Position numbers and translations under genes: made by a program. From Bog-950 sp044225825 (GTDB lineage Bacteria; Bacteroidota; Bacteroidia; Chitinophagales; LD1): a stretch of DNA of 64,000 nt. Under the pieces are notes generated by a model. The model made no database searches and had not been told where the DNA came from. It was given only the letters and a program-made list of their open reading frames with translations. Positions 9,537-18,056 of this stretch are shown here, in pieces (the first letter of the stretch is position 1; each line of letters starts with the position of its first letter). Where the stretch lies: assembly GCA_044225825.1 (NCBI GenBank), contig JBGAIB010000007.1, positions 62,001 to 126,000 on the forward strand, in the 5' to 3' direction.

Positions 9537-9556
9537 GTAACGACATAAAACGTTAC
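9537..9556. repeat. GTAACG/CGTTAC dyad upstream of the 9704 gene
   Basis: GTAACG at 9537-9542 and CGTTAC at 9551-9556 form an inverted repeat with an 8-base centre. More GTTAC/GTAAC half-sites occur at about 9622, 9653 and 9691, up to the start of the next gene. This could be an operator, but the motif is short. Confidence 0.3.
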
Positions 9557-9703
9557 TAAAACATGAAAATCAACAAGTTGTGAGCGTCTCCCGGCAAACT
9601 ACAGCAGCAAAAAGTGAAATTAGTAACACCACTTTCTATTGAAAAATAGGAGGTTACGATTTTATCAAAATGGTATATTCGCTGAGACTAATAGGTTACA
9701 GCC

Positions 9704-11218
9704 ATGTTCGAACTACGAGAAATAGCTAAATTAGTAACACAACACAGGCGCAAGTTCAGGGAAAGTTTGCAGCAAAAACAGCAGGAACGCTCGAACGAAC
9801 ACATGCTCCGCATGTTTAAAGGTCTCGTAAAGGACGAGTTTAAGACCGACGAACAAGCCGCCAAAGCCCTATATGGAATCGATAAGCCCGATAAGCGCTT
9901 CCGGATGCTGAAAGGACGCCTGGTAAGGCGCATGATGGATGACCTGTACTTCTTCGACCAAAGCCAGAGAAACCTCTCCCCGTATCTGAAGGCCAATTTC
10001 CGTTGCGCAAAAAATTACCTGGGAGCCCGTATTTTGTTGCTTTATGGTGCCCGCACTGCGGCAACCAAAATGTTTAAAACAGTGGCTGCAGACGCCGAAA
10101 AGTTCAGGCTGTATGATATGGTTATGCTCAGCTGCCTGCATCTGCGCTCCAACTACAGCTTCGCCTCCGATCCGCAGCGCTTCCATTACTACAACAAAAA
10201 GTTTCACGAGGCCCAGAAAGAGTTTTCCGCTGAAAGTTATTCGAACGAATGCCTGGAGACGATTTACGCCATAATGGGTAAAACCACGGCACGCAAAGCA
10301 GATATAGCCGACAGATCTGAAAAGTATGTGGCAGAACTGGAGCAGATGGCCAAAAACCTCGATTCCTATCACCTTCACTTTAATCTTTTCCGCCTCAAAA
10401 TTATAGCTCATCAGCAACGGGGCCGACATATGAAAGCTATGCACGAGTGCGATATGGCCATGGCCTACCTATATAGCAACAGGCCATTTATGCAGCGTGT
10501 TCGTTTAGCGGAGTTGGCTTTGATTAAAATGGAATGCTGTCTGCTGCTTCGAAATCATGAACTGGCAGAAGAAAATGAAGTAATCTGCCAGAAGTATTTC
10601 CCAACCGGGCACTTTAACTGGATGATATTTCAGGAAATTTACCTGCTTACCTGTTTGCATACGGCGCACTACGATAAGGCCTATGCTATTTACCAGGCGG
10701 TTATCAGCCAACCTAACTTTTCTAAGCTGGGTGAAGCCAGGCTCGAAAAGTGGAAAATTTTTCATGCATACATGCACATTCTTAAAAATAGCGGGTATTT
10801 ACACGGCATGAGCAGTGATGATCGCTTCAATTTACCGCGTTTCATGAATGAACTGCCTATCTTTTCCCGAGACAAACTGGGACTTAACCTGAGCATCCTG
10901 ATTGTGCAGTTTACCTACTTACTGCAGAAGGGTGATTTTGAAAAAGTGGCTGAAAAAATGGAAGTTCTACAATCCTATCGAAGCCGCTACCTGGCTAAAA
11001 ACAAGGTGCATTTCAGGAGTAATATCTTTCTGAAGATGCTGTTTTTTTATGCCAAGTACTATAACGACCGTAAGAAACTTCAGTGGCGAACCGACAAATT
11101 AAAGCAGGAACTTAAGCAGCACCGCGAATCAGCTTACCTCTCTATTGAGAATCACGAAGTAATACCTTATGAAGTGCTATGGGATTTGCTCACACGACCC
11201 CCTAAAACAGCTAAATAA
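9704..11218 (+). CDS. Uncharacterised all-helical protein, 504 aa
   Basis: No known family recognised. The protein appears entirely alpha-helical and basic, with no signal peptide or membrane span. Residues 1-75 (FELREIAKLVTQHRRKFRES, TDEQAAKALYGIDKPDKRFR) may form a separate N-terminal domain. Residues ~100-450 show TPR-like helix pairs with recurring small/aromatic patterns (YNKKFHEAQKEFSAESYSNE, YDKAYAIYQAVISQPNFSKL, GDFEKVAEKMEVLQSYRSRY). It looks like a scaffold or protein-binding superhelix limited to Bacteroidota. It is monocistronic, preceded by an AT-rich 249-base gap with GTTAC half-sites, which suggests it may have its own regulation. Confidence 0.7.
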   Translation: MFELREIAKLVTQHRRKFRESLQQKQQERSNEHMLRMFKGLVKDEFKTDEQAAKALYGIDKPDKRFRMLKGRLVRRMMDDLYFFDQSQRNLSPYLKANFRCAKNYLGARILLLYGARTAATKMFKTVAADAEKFRLYDMVMLSCLHLRSNYSFASDPQRFHYYNKKFHEAQKEFSAESYSNECLETIYAIMGKTTARKADIADRSEKYVAELEQMAKNLDSYHLHFNLFRLKIIAHQQRGRHMKAMHECDMAMAYLYSNRPFMQRVRLAELALIKMECCLLLRNHELAEENEVICQKYFPTGHFNWMIFQEIYLLTCLHTAHYDKAYAIYQAVISQPNFSKLGEARLEKWKIFHAYMHILKNSGYLHGMSSDDRFNLPRFMNELPIFSRDKLGLNLSILIVQFTYLLQKGDFEKVAEKMEVLQSYRSRYLAKNKVHFRSNIFLKMLFFYAKYYNDRKKLQWRTDKLKQELKQHRESAYLSIENHEVIPYEVLWDLLTRPPKTAK

Positions 11219-11427
11219 ACACACGTCAATAAGGCTACCGTTCTCTTTTTTACAATTTTCATTAGATGTTTTATAAGTAAAACACTGTATTTTACACATT
11301 TACATATGTATAAACAACTAATATTTACATTTTTTGAGCGTTACCAATAGGACATTATAAACTATTTTTTGGCTGTTATAACGTGTAATCTTGGATAGTA
11401 TTTAATTAAGAAAATACGCTGAGCAGT

Positions 11428-11697
11428 ATGCTTATCCAAGATACCCTGATATACATGGAAGACGAAACCAAGAAGAAACCCGCAGGTAGGCAGGGTAATC
11501 CGGCTGATCCTTTTGACGAGTTAATGTACGCAAAAGTTACAAGCACGGATCCTTTTCATGATATGTGGGAGAAAGTGTTTAAAGGGCTCGCGCCATTTGA
11601 TGATGCAGAACTTAAAAAATCGACAAAAAATAACAGCTTTCTGAATAACGAAAATAAGAGTAACCCCAATTGGCCATTGCGCGATGGGGATTTATAG
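11428..11697 (+). CDS. Small acidic hypothetical protein, 89 aa
   Basis: Soluble and hydrophilic. A Lys/Gly-rich start (EDETKKKPAGRQGNPADP) is followed by two similar short blocks, DPFDELMYAKVTSTDPF and FHDMWEKVFKGLAPFDDAEL, and a polar tail ending NWPLRDGDL. No family recognised. ATG at 11428 is the first start; a second ATG at 11455 is possible. It lies 120 bases before the 245-aa gene on the same strand and may share a transcript with it. No transmembrane segment. Confidence 0.5.
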   Translation: MLIQDTLIYMEDETKKKPAGRQGNPADPFDELMYAKVTSTDPFHDMWEKVFKGLAPFDDAELKKSTKNNSFLNNENKSNPNWPLRDGDL

Positions 11698-11816
11698 GGA
11701 CACTGCATTTATGCGCCATAGCAGCTGGGTAGAGCTGGCTATGGCGCTGATGCGGTACCAGTTTACCTGCGAACATCGGATGAACGATTAGTGTTGCCGT
11801 TGATTAGTTCTTAACC

Positions 11817-12554
11817 ATGCCTCCTCAGCCAAATGCCACCAAGCAACAAAGCCACACCACGCCTTTGTTTGATTCAAAAACCGCATCCATGTTGTTGTCA
11901 AATTATTTCAAAATTCAATTTACTGACGAATACATCACAACTGATGCGTTGAAGGCTTTTACTGAAGATCATTTGCGTAAACTTAGCCTGGCAGGTCAAT
12001 CGCGTATGCTTAGTGGTTTATTATATGAAACACGGGACGTCTACCTGCAACTTTACGGAGCTGAAGCAGACAGCGCTATTCACCGGGCTGCAGAGGAAAA
12101 CCAGCGATTGCTTTTATACCATCACAAACAGGCTTTACTTAAAGAAATGCGCAATCTGTATGGATTCATACATTACAAATTCCACCTTGCTCCCGACACC
12201 ATTGCGGCATTTTATCCAATGGGGGTGCAGGAACTTGAGTTACTTGGGGATGCAGCCTTTGACTCTTTCTTACAGCAATTTGTTACAGCACTTGAAACGA
12301 ACCGGCAGCAATTTTTACAGGTAGATATTGCCGAATTCGAATTGCTTCTTGAACTCTATCATCGCCATTTGTCAGTTAACGGCACTTCCGCAACCGTAGC
12401 AACCGATAAAAAGTTCGCTCACCTTCAATTGTGCAAACAACTAACCAAAAACCTACTTGCTATTGCGCTCAACAATCTTGGACACGAAGAGGTGCTGGAC
12501 CACTATTTCAATCAAACCTTGTTAACCGCTAAAGCCGAAGCAACAGAAATATAA
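11817..12554 (+). CDS. Hypothetical protein, 245 aa
   Basis: I do not recognise this protein. It is predicted mostly helical and soluble. It has a polar N-terminal tail (residues 1-25, rich in Pro, Thr, Gln), then helices such as ALKAFTEDHLRKLSLAGQSR, ALLKEMRNLYGFIHYKFHLA and FELLLELYHRHLSVNGTS. The end repeats Leu/Ala-rich helix (QLTKNLLAIALNNLGHEEVL). No catalytic motif is visible. It is followed after a 207-base gap by the histidine-kinase block on the same strand, with a probable promoter in between, so co-transcription with the kinases is unlikely. Confidence 0.6.
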   Translation: MPPQPNATKQQSHTTPLFDSKTASMLLSNYFKIQFTDEYITTDALKAFTEDHLRKLSLAGQSRMLSGLLYETRDVYLQLYGAEADSAIHRAAEENQRLLLYHHKQALLKEMRNLYGFIHYKFHLAPDTIAAFYPMGVQELELLGDAAFDSFLQQFVTALETNRQQFLQVDIAEFELLLELYHRHLSVNGTSATVATDKKFAHLQLCKQLTKNLLAIALNNLGHEEVLDHYFNQTLLTAKAEATEI

Positions 12555-12623
12555 ATAGCATAATAATCATCTCGAATCTGATTACTAAACGAACAACCCT
12601 ATTTATTCATGAAATTTTATTTG

Positions 12624-12631
12624 TAAATTTG
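12624..12631 (+). promoter_or_regulatory. Probable -7 box of the signalling operon
   Basis: TAAATTTG matches TAnnTTTG exactly. No TTTG was found at the ideal upstream distance, so only the -7 element is claimed. The leader before the kinase ATG at 12762 would be about 125 bases. Confidence 0.4.
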
Positions 12632-12761
12632 GTAATACCGTCTTATGTAACCGAGCGGGCAACCAGCGAATACACCTGGCAATACTGTTATATTACCCCC
12701 TATAATAGTCTGTTTGGAGTGCGGTACAACCTGCCATTCGGCGGTTAAACACCTAAACACT

Positions 12762-14489
12762 ATGAGGAATAGTACGTTTCAACCAATTGTGGCCATAGCA
12801 GGGGGATTCCTTACAGTACTCACAGCGTTAGGCGCATGTGCTTTCTTGGTCTATCCGCCAGCGGGTAAAGGCCCGCTATATGCTCCGCTGTTAGCCGGTC
12901 TTTTTTTGTTACTTGCGTTAACCCTGGCCTTGTTTATTACTTTTATTTTTTACCACATCCGCGCCATGGCCCATTCAGAACAGCAATGGCAAAAGCAGCG
13001 TTTCATCATTGATGCAATTATTGACAATGCCTCAGCAGGTATTTACGTTAAAGATACCGCCGGCAGGTATATTTTGGCCAATAAGCAAATAGCCGCCAAC
13101 CTGGGTAGCAACCTGCCAGGCTTATTGGGCAAAACATTGTTCGACGTACTGCCTCATGAAAAAGCCGTGCGCATACATGAGCACGATGAAAAAGTATTAC
13201 GCACCGGCGCTACAATAGAAACAGAAGAACATCTGTTCTTTCATGGCGCATGGAAAACTTTTATTTCCACCAAATTTCCAATACGCAATGCGCAGTATTC
13301 TATAATGGGGGTTTGTGGAATTGATACGGATATCACCCACCGTAAAGAAGATGAATTGAAATTAGAACAGGCGTTTAACCGCATCAACGATTTATACAAC
13401 AATGCGCCATGCGGTTACTATTCACTGAATGCTGAAGGAACCTTTATAGAAATCAATGATACTCTGCTAAGGTGGTTAGGCTTCACAAGAAGCCTTGTTA
13501 TAGGCAAGTGTAGTTTTATAGATTTCCTTACACCGGAGAGCAAACAGGTGTTTTTGGAAAAATTTCCAACCTTTTTAACTACCGGGTATGCGTCACACCT
13601 CGAATTTGAAATGTTGCGGGCGGATGGATCAACATTTTGGGCATCGGTATCGGCCACGGCGGAACATGATAAACACGGTGCTTTTCTGTATAGTCGTTCA
13701 ACTCTTCACGATATCACCGAGCAAAAAAAGGCTCAACGCGAAATCAACTTATTGAACAACGAGGTGCTAGCTAAGCTAAAATCGCTGGAAGAAGCGAACA
13801 ACGAACTCACCACCTTTACGCACTCCGTATCGCACGATTTAAGGGCGCCCTTAAGGGCTATTCACAGTTTTATCGGCTTGATAGATCAGGAATACAAGGC
13901 GGAATTATCAGAGGATTGTCAAAAGATGTTTGAAAGTGTGCAGAAAAACGCCGAAAGAATGTCGAACTTAATAGATGATTTGCTGGCCTATTCCAGAGTA
14001 GGTCGTTCAGGTATTAAACCGGTTGAAATGGACATGTCAGAGTATGCCCGGGTTGTGATGAGTGAGTTGATTACGACAGAAAACAATCCCGGGATTACAT
14101 TCGAATGCGAAAACACGGGTAAAGTTGTTTGCGACAAGGTTTTGATGCGGCAGGTTTTGGTAAACCTGCTGAGCAATGCAGTAAAATACAGTGCTAACAA
14201 TTCCAAACCCATGGTAACATTTGGCAGAAAAGAGGACAAGGACCAAATCGTATTTTACGTTAAAGACAACGGGGCAGGTTTTGACATGCGCTATGTAGGC
14301 AAGCTATTTCAAATGTTTCAGCGGTTGCATACCTCGCGCGAATTTGAGGGAACCGGCGTAGGTCTTGCCATTGTACAGAGGATTATTCATAAACACGGCG
14401 GTAAGGTTTGGGCCGAAGGTAAGGTGAATGAAGGGGCAACTTTCTATTTTTCTCTACCCGCCAAAAACAACGTACATGAACTCAATTGA
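12762..14489 (+). CDS. Membrane PAS-PAS sensor histidine kinase
   Basis: 575 aa from the ATG at 12762; a TTG at 12714 would add 16 unconvincing residues. Two membrane spans at residues ~8-30 and ~40-62 bracket a very short loop. PAS domain 1 covers ~80-195 (IIDNASAGIYVKDTAGRYIL ... GIDTDITHRK). PAS domain 2 covers ~205-330 (NNAPCGYYSLNAEGTFIEIN ... DITEQKK). A coiled-coil linker leads to HisKA with the phospho-acceptor His in THSVSHDLRAPLRAIHSF. HATPase_c follows with N box (VNLLSNAVKY), G1 (VKDNGAGFDM), F box and G2 (EGTGVGLAIV). Signal unknown. Its 3' end overlaps the response regulator by 14 bases, so the two should be co-translated partners. Confidence 0.92.
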   Translation: MRNSTFQPIVAIAGGFLTVLTALGACAFLVYPPAGKGPLYAPLLAGLFLLLALTLALFITFIFYHIRAMAHSEQQWQKQRFIIDAIIDNASAGIYVKDTAGRYILANKQIAANLGSNLPGLLGKTLFDVLPHEKAVRIHEHDEKVLRTGATIETEEHLFFHGAWKTFISTKFPIRNAQYSIMGVCGIDTDITHRKEDELKLEQAFNRINDLYNNAPCGYYSLNAEGTFIEINDTLLRWLGFTRSLVIGKCSFIDFLTPESKQVFLEKFPTFLTTGYASHLEFEMLRADGSTFWASVSATAEHDKHGAFLYSRSTLHDITEQKKAQREINLLNNEVLAKLKSLEEANNELTTFTHSVSHDLRAPLRAIHSFIGLIDQEYKAELSEDCQKMFESVQKNAERMSNLIDDLLAYSRVGRSGIKPVEMDMSEYARVVMSELITTENNPGITFECENTGKVVCDKVLMRQVLVNLLSNAVKYSANNSKPMVTFGRKEDKDQIVFYVKDNGAGFDMRYVGKLFQMFQRLHTSREFEGTGVGLAIVQRIIHKHGGKVWAEGKVNEGATFYFSLPAKNNVHELN

Positions 14490-14898
14490 AGTTTTGCTTA
14501 TTGAAGACAATATTTACGATGCAGAACTAGCCATTAGAGAGCTTCGCAAAAACCGGCTGGCAAACGAAATAGTACATATTGATGACGGCGGTGATGCGCT
14601 TGATTATATCCAGTGTAGGGGAAAGTATTCCAATCGTAACAGGGAGAATCCTAAACTTATCCTGTTAGACTTAAACCTGCCAAAAGTTAGCGGCATAGAG
14701 CTTTTACGCGAAATAAAGGCGAATGCCAATACCCGGGATATACCGGTAATAATAATGGCTTCTTCAAGATTGGACCCTGACATAGACACTTGTTACAAAC
14801 TTGGTGCAAATAGCTATATACCAAAACCGATAGATTTGGAGAATTTTGTAAAATCGGTCTCAGACGTAGGTATTTACTGGCTGTTGGTTAATAAATAG
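14476..14898 (+). CDS. Rcp1-like single-domain response regulator
   Basis: 140 aa, receiver domain only. Conserved acidic pocket near residues 10-11 (LLIEDN), phospho-acceptor Asp in LILLDLNLPKVSG, Ser in MASSR, and the conserved Lys in YIPKPID. The KYSNRNRENPKLILLDL loop and C-terminal IYWLLVNK are typical of Rcp1-type receivers that pair with phytochrome-class PAS kinases. There is no output domain, so it must pass phosphate or signal by protein contact. The start at 14476 (MNSIEVLLIED) lies inside the kinase gene; longer upstream starts give residues outside the fold. Confidence 0.92.
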   Translation: MNSIEVLLIEDNIYDAELAIRELRKNRLANEIVHIDDGGDALDYIQCRGKYSNRNRENPKLILLDLNLPKVSGIELLREIKANANTRDIPVIIMASSRLDPDIDTCYKLGANSYIPKPIDLENFVKSVSDVGIYWLLVNK

Positions 14899-14943
14899 CC
14901 CCAATAGTTGCTTTCCAACCGAAATAAACCCTGAAATTGTTAC

Positions 14944-17583
14944 ATGGATAATCCCAATAAATTTCTGCTTCCGGAACAGATAACCAACGATGAACAATTT
15001 TTCCGCGCGTTGGTTATGCACTCCTCTGATGGGGTGCATGTTTTAAACGAAGAGGGCCTTATAACTTTTGTTAGCCCTGCCTGCGAAAAATTATTGGGCT
15101 ACACGCCGGAGGAAATGAGCGGCAGGCCGGCAACCGAATTTTTACATCCGAATGATGTGGCTTCCACGCTTGATATACTGAAACAAAGAACTAATGGGAC
15201 ATTTGAAATTCGTGTGCGCCATAAAAACGGCAATTATGTATGGATGGAAGTTGTCCGTAATTTCAACTTCAATCATCCGCTCATACAAGGTGCAGTAGTA
15301 AATTACCGCGATATAAGTGAACGCAAACTAGCGGAAGAAAACCTTAGAAAAAACGAGGCCCTTTTCCGCTCGATGATTGAAAACAGTAACGACATCATCA
15401 TGCGTCAGGACCGCCAGGGGAACGTAAAATATATAACTCCAAGTATTACCAAAATCGCAGGTTATACGCAGGAAGAATTCAGTACCCAACTGCCGATTGC
15501 CTTCCTGACAGAGGAGGATGCTCAAAAAGCTAATCAAGATTTCAAACAAGCGCTTAAAAAACCGGGGGAAACCATCACGAGCCTGTACCGGTTGAGACAT
15601 AAAAATGGCAGCTTGCTCTGGATGGAAAGCAAAGCTGTGAACCTACTGAATGTTCCTGGTGTGGAATCCGTAGTCGTTAACATTCGCGATGTTACCCAAA
15701 CACGTGACGGTGACGAGAAATTGCGTAAACAGGAGGATTTTTACAAAGCGTTGATTGAACACAGCGAAGACCTCACCATTATGACCGATGCCGAGAATCG
15801 GTTAATTTATTGCAGCCCCTCCATTTTGCGCACGCTTGGCTACACCGCAACAGAATACGCCGGTATGCACCCCTTACAAGATACGCATCCGGATGACATG
15901 GAAATCGTTCAAACCGCCATGCAGCAGGCCGCCAAAACGCCGGGTGTGGCAGTACAATTAGTGCTTCGTCAAAAAAATAAAGACGGACACTTTCTTTGGA
16001 TGGAAGGCACGGTAACCAATTTGTTAAACACGCCGGCGGTGGCCGCTATCGTATATAATTTGCGCGATGTTACCGATCGGATTGCAGCTGAATTAAAAGC
16101 ACGTAAAAGCGAAACTATCCTTTCTTCCTTTTTCGGCAGTAGTACGGAGGCGTTCTTGCTGGTTGACCGCAACTATCGCATAATGACCTTTAATACCAAA
16201 GCCAATCAATACACCTTAAATTCTGAAAATCGTTCACTTGTAGTAGGCGAAAATATATTAGACGCACTACCTCCCTCCCGTAAGGAAGATTACGCCAATC
16301 TACTTGCTAAGGTATTTAATAACGAATCGTTTAGTTTCGATTCGCAGGCTACAGATACAGGATTATGGTACCATGTTGTGCTGAATCCGGTACGCACTGA
16401 AATGGGCACTGTAATTGGCGCATGTTTTATAATATCCGACATAACCCAGCAGAAACTTGCACAGGAAGCGCTGAGTAAATCTGAAGCAAATCTTCGCACT
16501 ATTCTGAACAATGCCGATACCGCCTACGTGTTGCTGAACAATAATTTCGATATCCTATCCTTCAACCAATTAGCTAACGATTATGCCTTGCTGGATCTTG
16601 GAAAGTCGTTAGTGGAAGGAGATAACTTCATACAAACACTTTGGAAAAAGTGGCAACCAACCGCCTTCACTAACATGAACAAAGTGCTGGAAGGTGATAC
16701 AGCCGAATACGAATCGAGCTACCTGCAGGCAAATGGCGAAAGACTTTGGTTCCACGTTCGGATCAATCGTATTATGGACGAGCGTGAGAAGGTTATCGGC
16801 CTCTGTATATCTGCCTCTAACATTACTGAGCGGAAATTGGCGGAAAACCAAATCCGCGAGTTCAGTGTTCAGCTAGAACAAAAAGTTAAGGAACGCACAT
16901 ACGAATTGGAAGTAGCTAACAAGGAACTGGAGAGTTTCAGCTACTCCGTATCGCACGATTTGCGGGCTCCGTTACGAAGCCTGAATGGTTATAGCCAGGC
17001 ATTGCTGGAAGACTACGGTTCAAAACTAGAAGAACGTGCGCAGCACTATCTAAAGCGCATTCAATTGAACAGCGAAAGAATGGCCAACCTGATTGATGAC
17101 CTGCTCAAACTATCACGGGTTACCCGTCAGGTACTTTCCAAGCAGGAAATTAATCTCTCCAAAGTGGCACGCGAAGTTGTGAAAGAACTGGAAGAGAAAT
17201 ATCCACTGGAGTACACGAACGTACATATCGATAGCGGTATGATTACCCAGGCCGACCCGCACCTTATCCGCATAGCCTTACATAACCTGCTGGACAACGC
17301 TATTAAATTCAGCGCCAAGGCCGAGCAACCTGAAATTATTTTTTCTTCATTTGTAGACGAAAATAACCGCAAAGTTTGGTTCGTTACTGATAATGGTGTA
17401 GGTTTCGATATGCAATATGCCGGCAAACTTTTTGGGGCTTTTCAACGCCTGCACGACAAAGATGATTATCCCGGAACGGGTATCGGACTATCCATCGTGC
17501 AGCGTGTAATTAACCGCCACGGAGGCAAAATTTGGGCCGAAGCATCGGTAAACGGTGGCGCAAAGTTCTTTTTCACGCTTTAA
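14944..17583 (+). CDS. Soluble multi-PAS sensor histidine kinase
   Basis: 879 aa with no membrane span, so a cytoplasmic sensor. Five successive PAS units: ~20-130 (ALVMHSSDGVHVLNEEGLIT), ~140-255 (SMIENSNDIIMRQDRQGNVK), ~265-385 (ALIEHSEDLTIMTDAENRLI), ~395-505 (SSTEAFLLVDRNYRIMTFNT) and ~515-635 (ILNNADTAYVLLNNNFDILS). The first three end in PAC-type motifs (VVNYRDISERK, VVNIRDVTQTR, IVYNLRDVTDR). HisKA has His in YSVSHDLRAPLRSLNGYS; HATPase_c shows LHNLLDNAIKFSA, VTDNGVGFDM and GTGIGLSIV. The C-terminal core closely resembles the kinase at 12762, so they are paralogs. Ligands are unknown. It lies 45 bases after the upstream receiver and 11 bases before the next one. Confidence 0.93.
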   Translation: MDNPNKFLLPEQITNDEQFFRALVMHSSDGVHVLNEEGLITFVSPACEKLLGYTPEEMSGRPATEFLHPNDVASTLDILKQRTNGTFEIRVRHKNGNYVWMEVVRNFNFNHPLIQGAVVNYRDISERKLAEENLRKNEALFRSMIENSNDIIMRQDRQGNVKYITPSITKIAGYTQEEFSTQLPIAFLTEEDAQKANQDFKQALKKPGETITSLYRLRHKNGSLLWMESKAVNLLNVPGVESVVVNIRDVTQTRDGDEKLRKQEDFYKALIEHSEDLTIMTDAENRLIYCSPSILRTLGYTATEYAGMHPLQDTHPDDMEIVQTAMQQAAKTPGVAVQLVLRQKNKDGHFLWMEGTVTNLLNTPAVAAIVYNLRDVTDRIAAELKARKSETILSSFFGSSTEAFLLVDRNYRIMTFNTKANQYTLNSENRSLVVGENILDALPPSRKEDYANLLAKVFNNESFSFDSQATDTGLWYHVVLNPVRTEMGTVIGACFIISDITQQKLAQEALSKSEANLRTILNNADTAYVLLNNNFDILSFNQLANDYALLDLGKSLVEGDNFIQTLWKKWQPTAFTNMNKVLEGDTAEYESSYLQANGERLWFHVRINRIMDEREKVIGLCISASNITERKLAENQIREFSVQLEQKVKERTYELEVANKELESFSYSVSHDLRAPLRSLNGYSQALLEDYGSKLEERAQHYLKRIQLNSERMANLIDDLLKLSRVTRQVLSKQEINLSKVAREVVKELEEKYPLEYTNVHIDSGMITQADPHLIRIALHNLLDNAIKFSAKAEQPEIIFSSFVDENNRKVWFVTDNGVGFDMQYAGKLFGAFQRLHDKDDYPGTGIGLSIVQRVINRHGGKIWAEASVNGGAKFFFTL

Positions 17584-17594
17584 ACACTCGAACA

Positions 17595-18044
17595 ATGGAA
17601 ATAGCTAAAGATAAAATTATACTGCTCGTAGAAGATAATTCAGATGACGTAGCCCTCACCCTGCGGGCCTTCCGAAAAAGCAATCTGAAAAATGAAATAG
17701 TAGTAGCCGAAGACGGCGCAGATGCCCTGGATTATTTATTAGGCGAAGGCAAATATACCGGGCGCGATACTTCCATTGCCCCCACGCTGATACTGCTGGA
17801 CTTAAAATTGCCCAAAATACCTGGCCTGGAAGTGCTACGCAGAATACGTGCGGATGAACGCACCAAATTGCTGCCCGTAGTAATTCTGACCAGCTCGGTG
17901 GAAGAACAGGATTTGATTACCAGCTATAAATTAGGAGCCAACAGCTATTTACGGAAACCCGTAGACTTCAATAAATTTATTGAAGCCGTTCAACAGCTAG
18001 GCTTATACTGGTTGGTTTTAAATGAATCACCTCCGCGTTCTTAA
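17595..18044 (+). CDS. Rcp1-like single-domain response regulator (second copy)
   Basis: 149 aa. Receiver only: acidic residues in LLVEDNSDDVALTLRAF, phospho-acceptor Asp in LILLDLKLPKIPGLEVL, LTSS and the Lys in YLRKPVDFNKF. Domain order and loops match the receiver at 14476 (for example EDGADALDYLLGEGKYTGRD against its DDGGDALDYIQCRGKYSNRN), so the pair arose by duplication together with the kinases. Start chosen at 17595 because it gives the standard N-terminus (MEIAKDKIILLVED) 11 bases after the kinase stop. No DNA-binding domain. Confidence 0.92.
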   Translation: MEIAKDKIILLVEDNSDDVALTLRAFRKSNLKNEIVVAEDGADALDYLLGEGKYTGRDTSIAPTLILLDLKLPKIPGLEVLRRIRADERTKLLPVVILTSSVEEQDLITSYKLGANSYLRKPVDFNKFIEAVQQLGLYWLVLNESPPRS

Positions 18045-18056
18045 CCCTTCAGCACT

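Noticed and set aside
9869..10444. 191-residue minus-strand ORF inside the 504-aa gene
   Set aside because: No start context or family; the plus-strand frame is longer and has normal composition.
12714..12761. TTG start adding 16 residues to the first histidine kinase
   Set aside because: The ATG at 12762 gives a clean membrane-spanning N-terminus.
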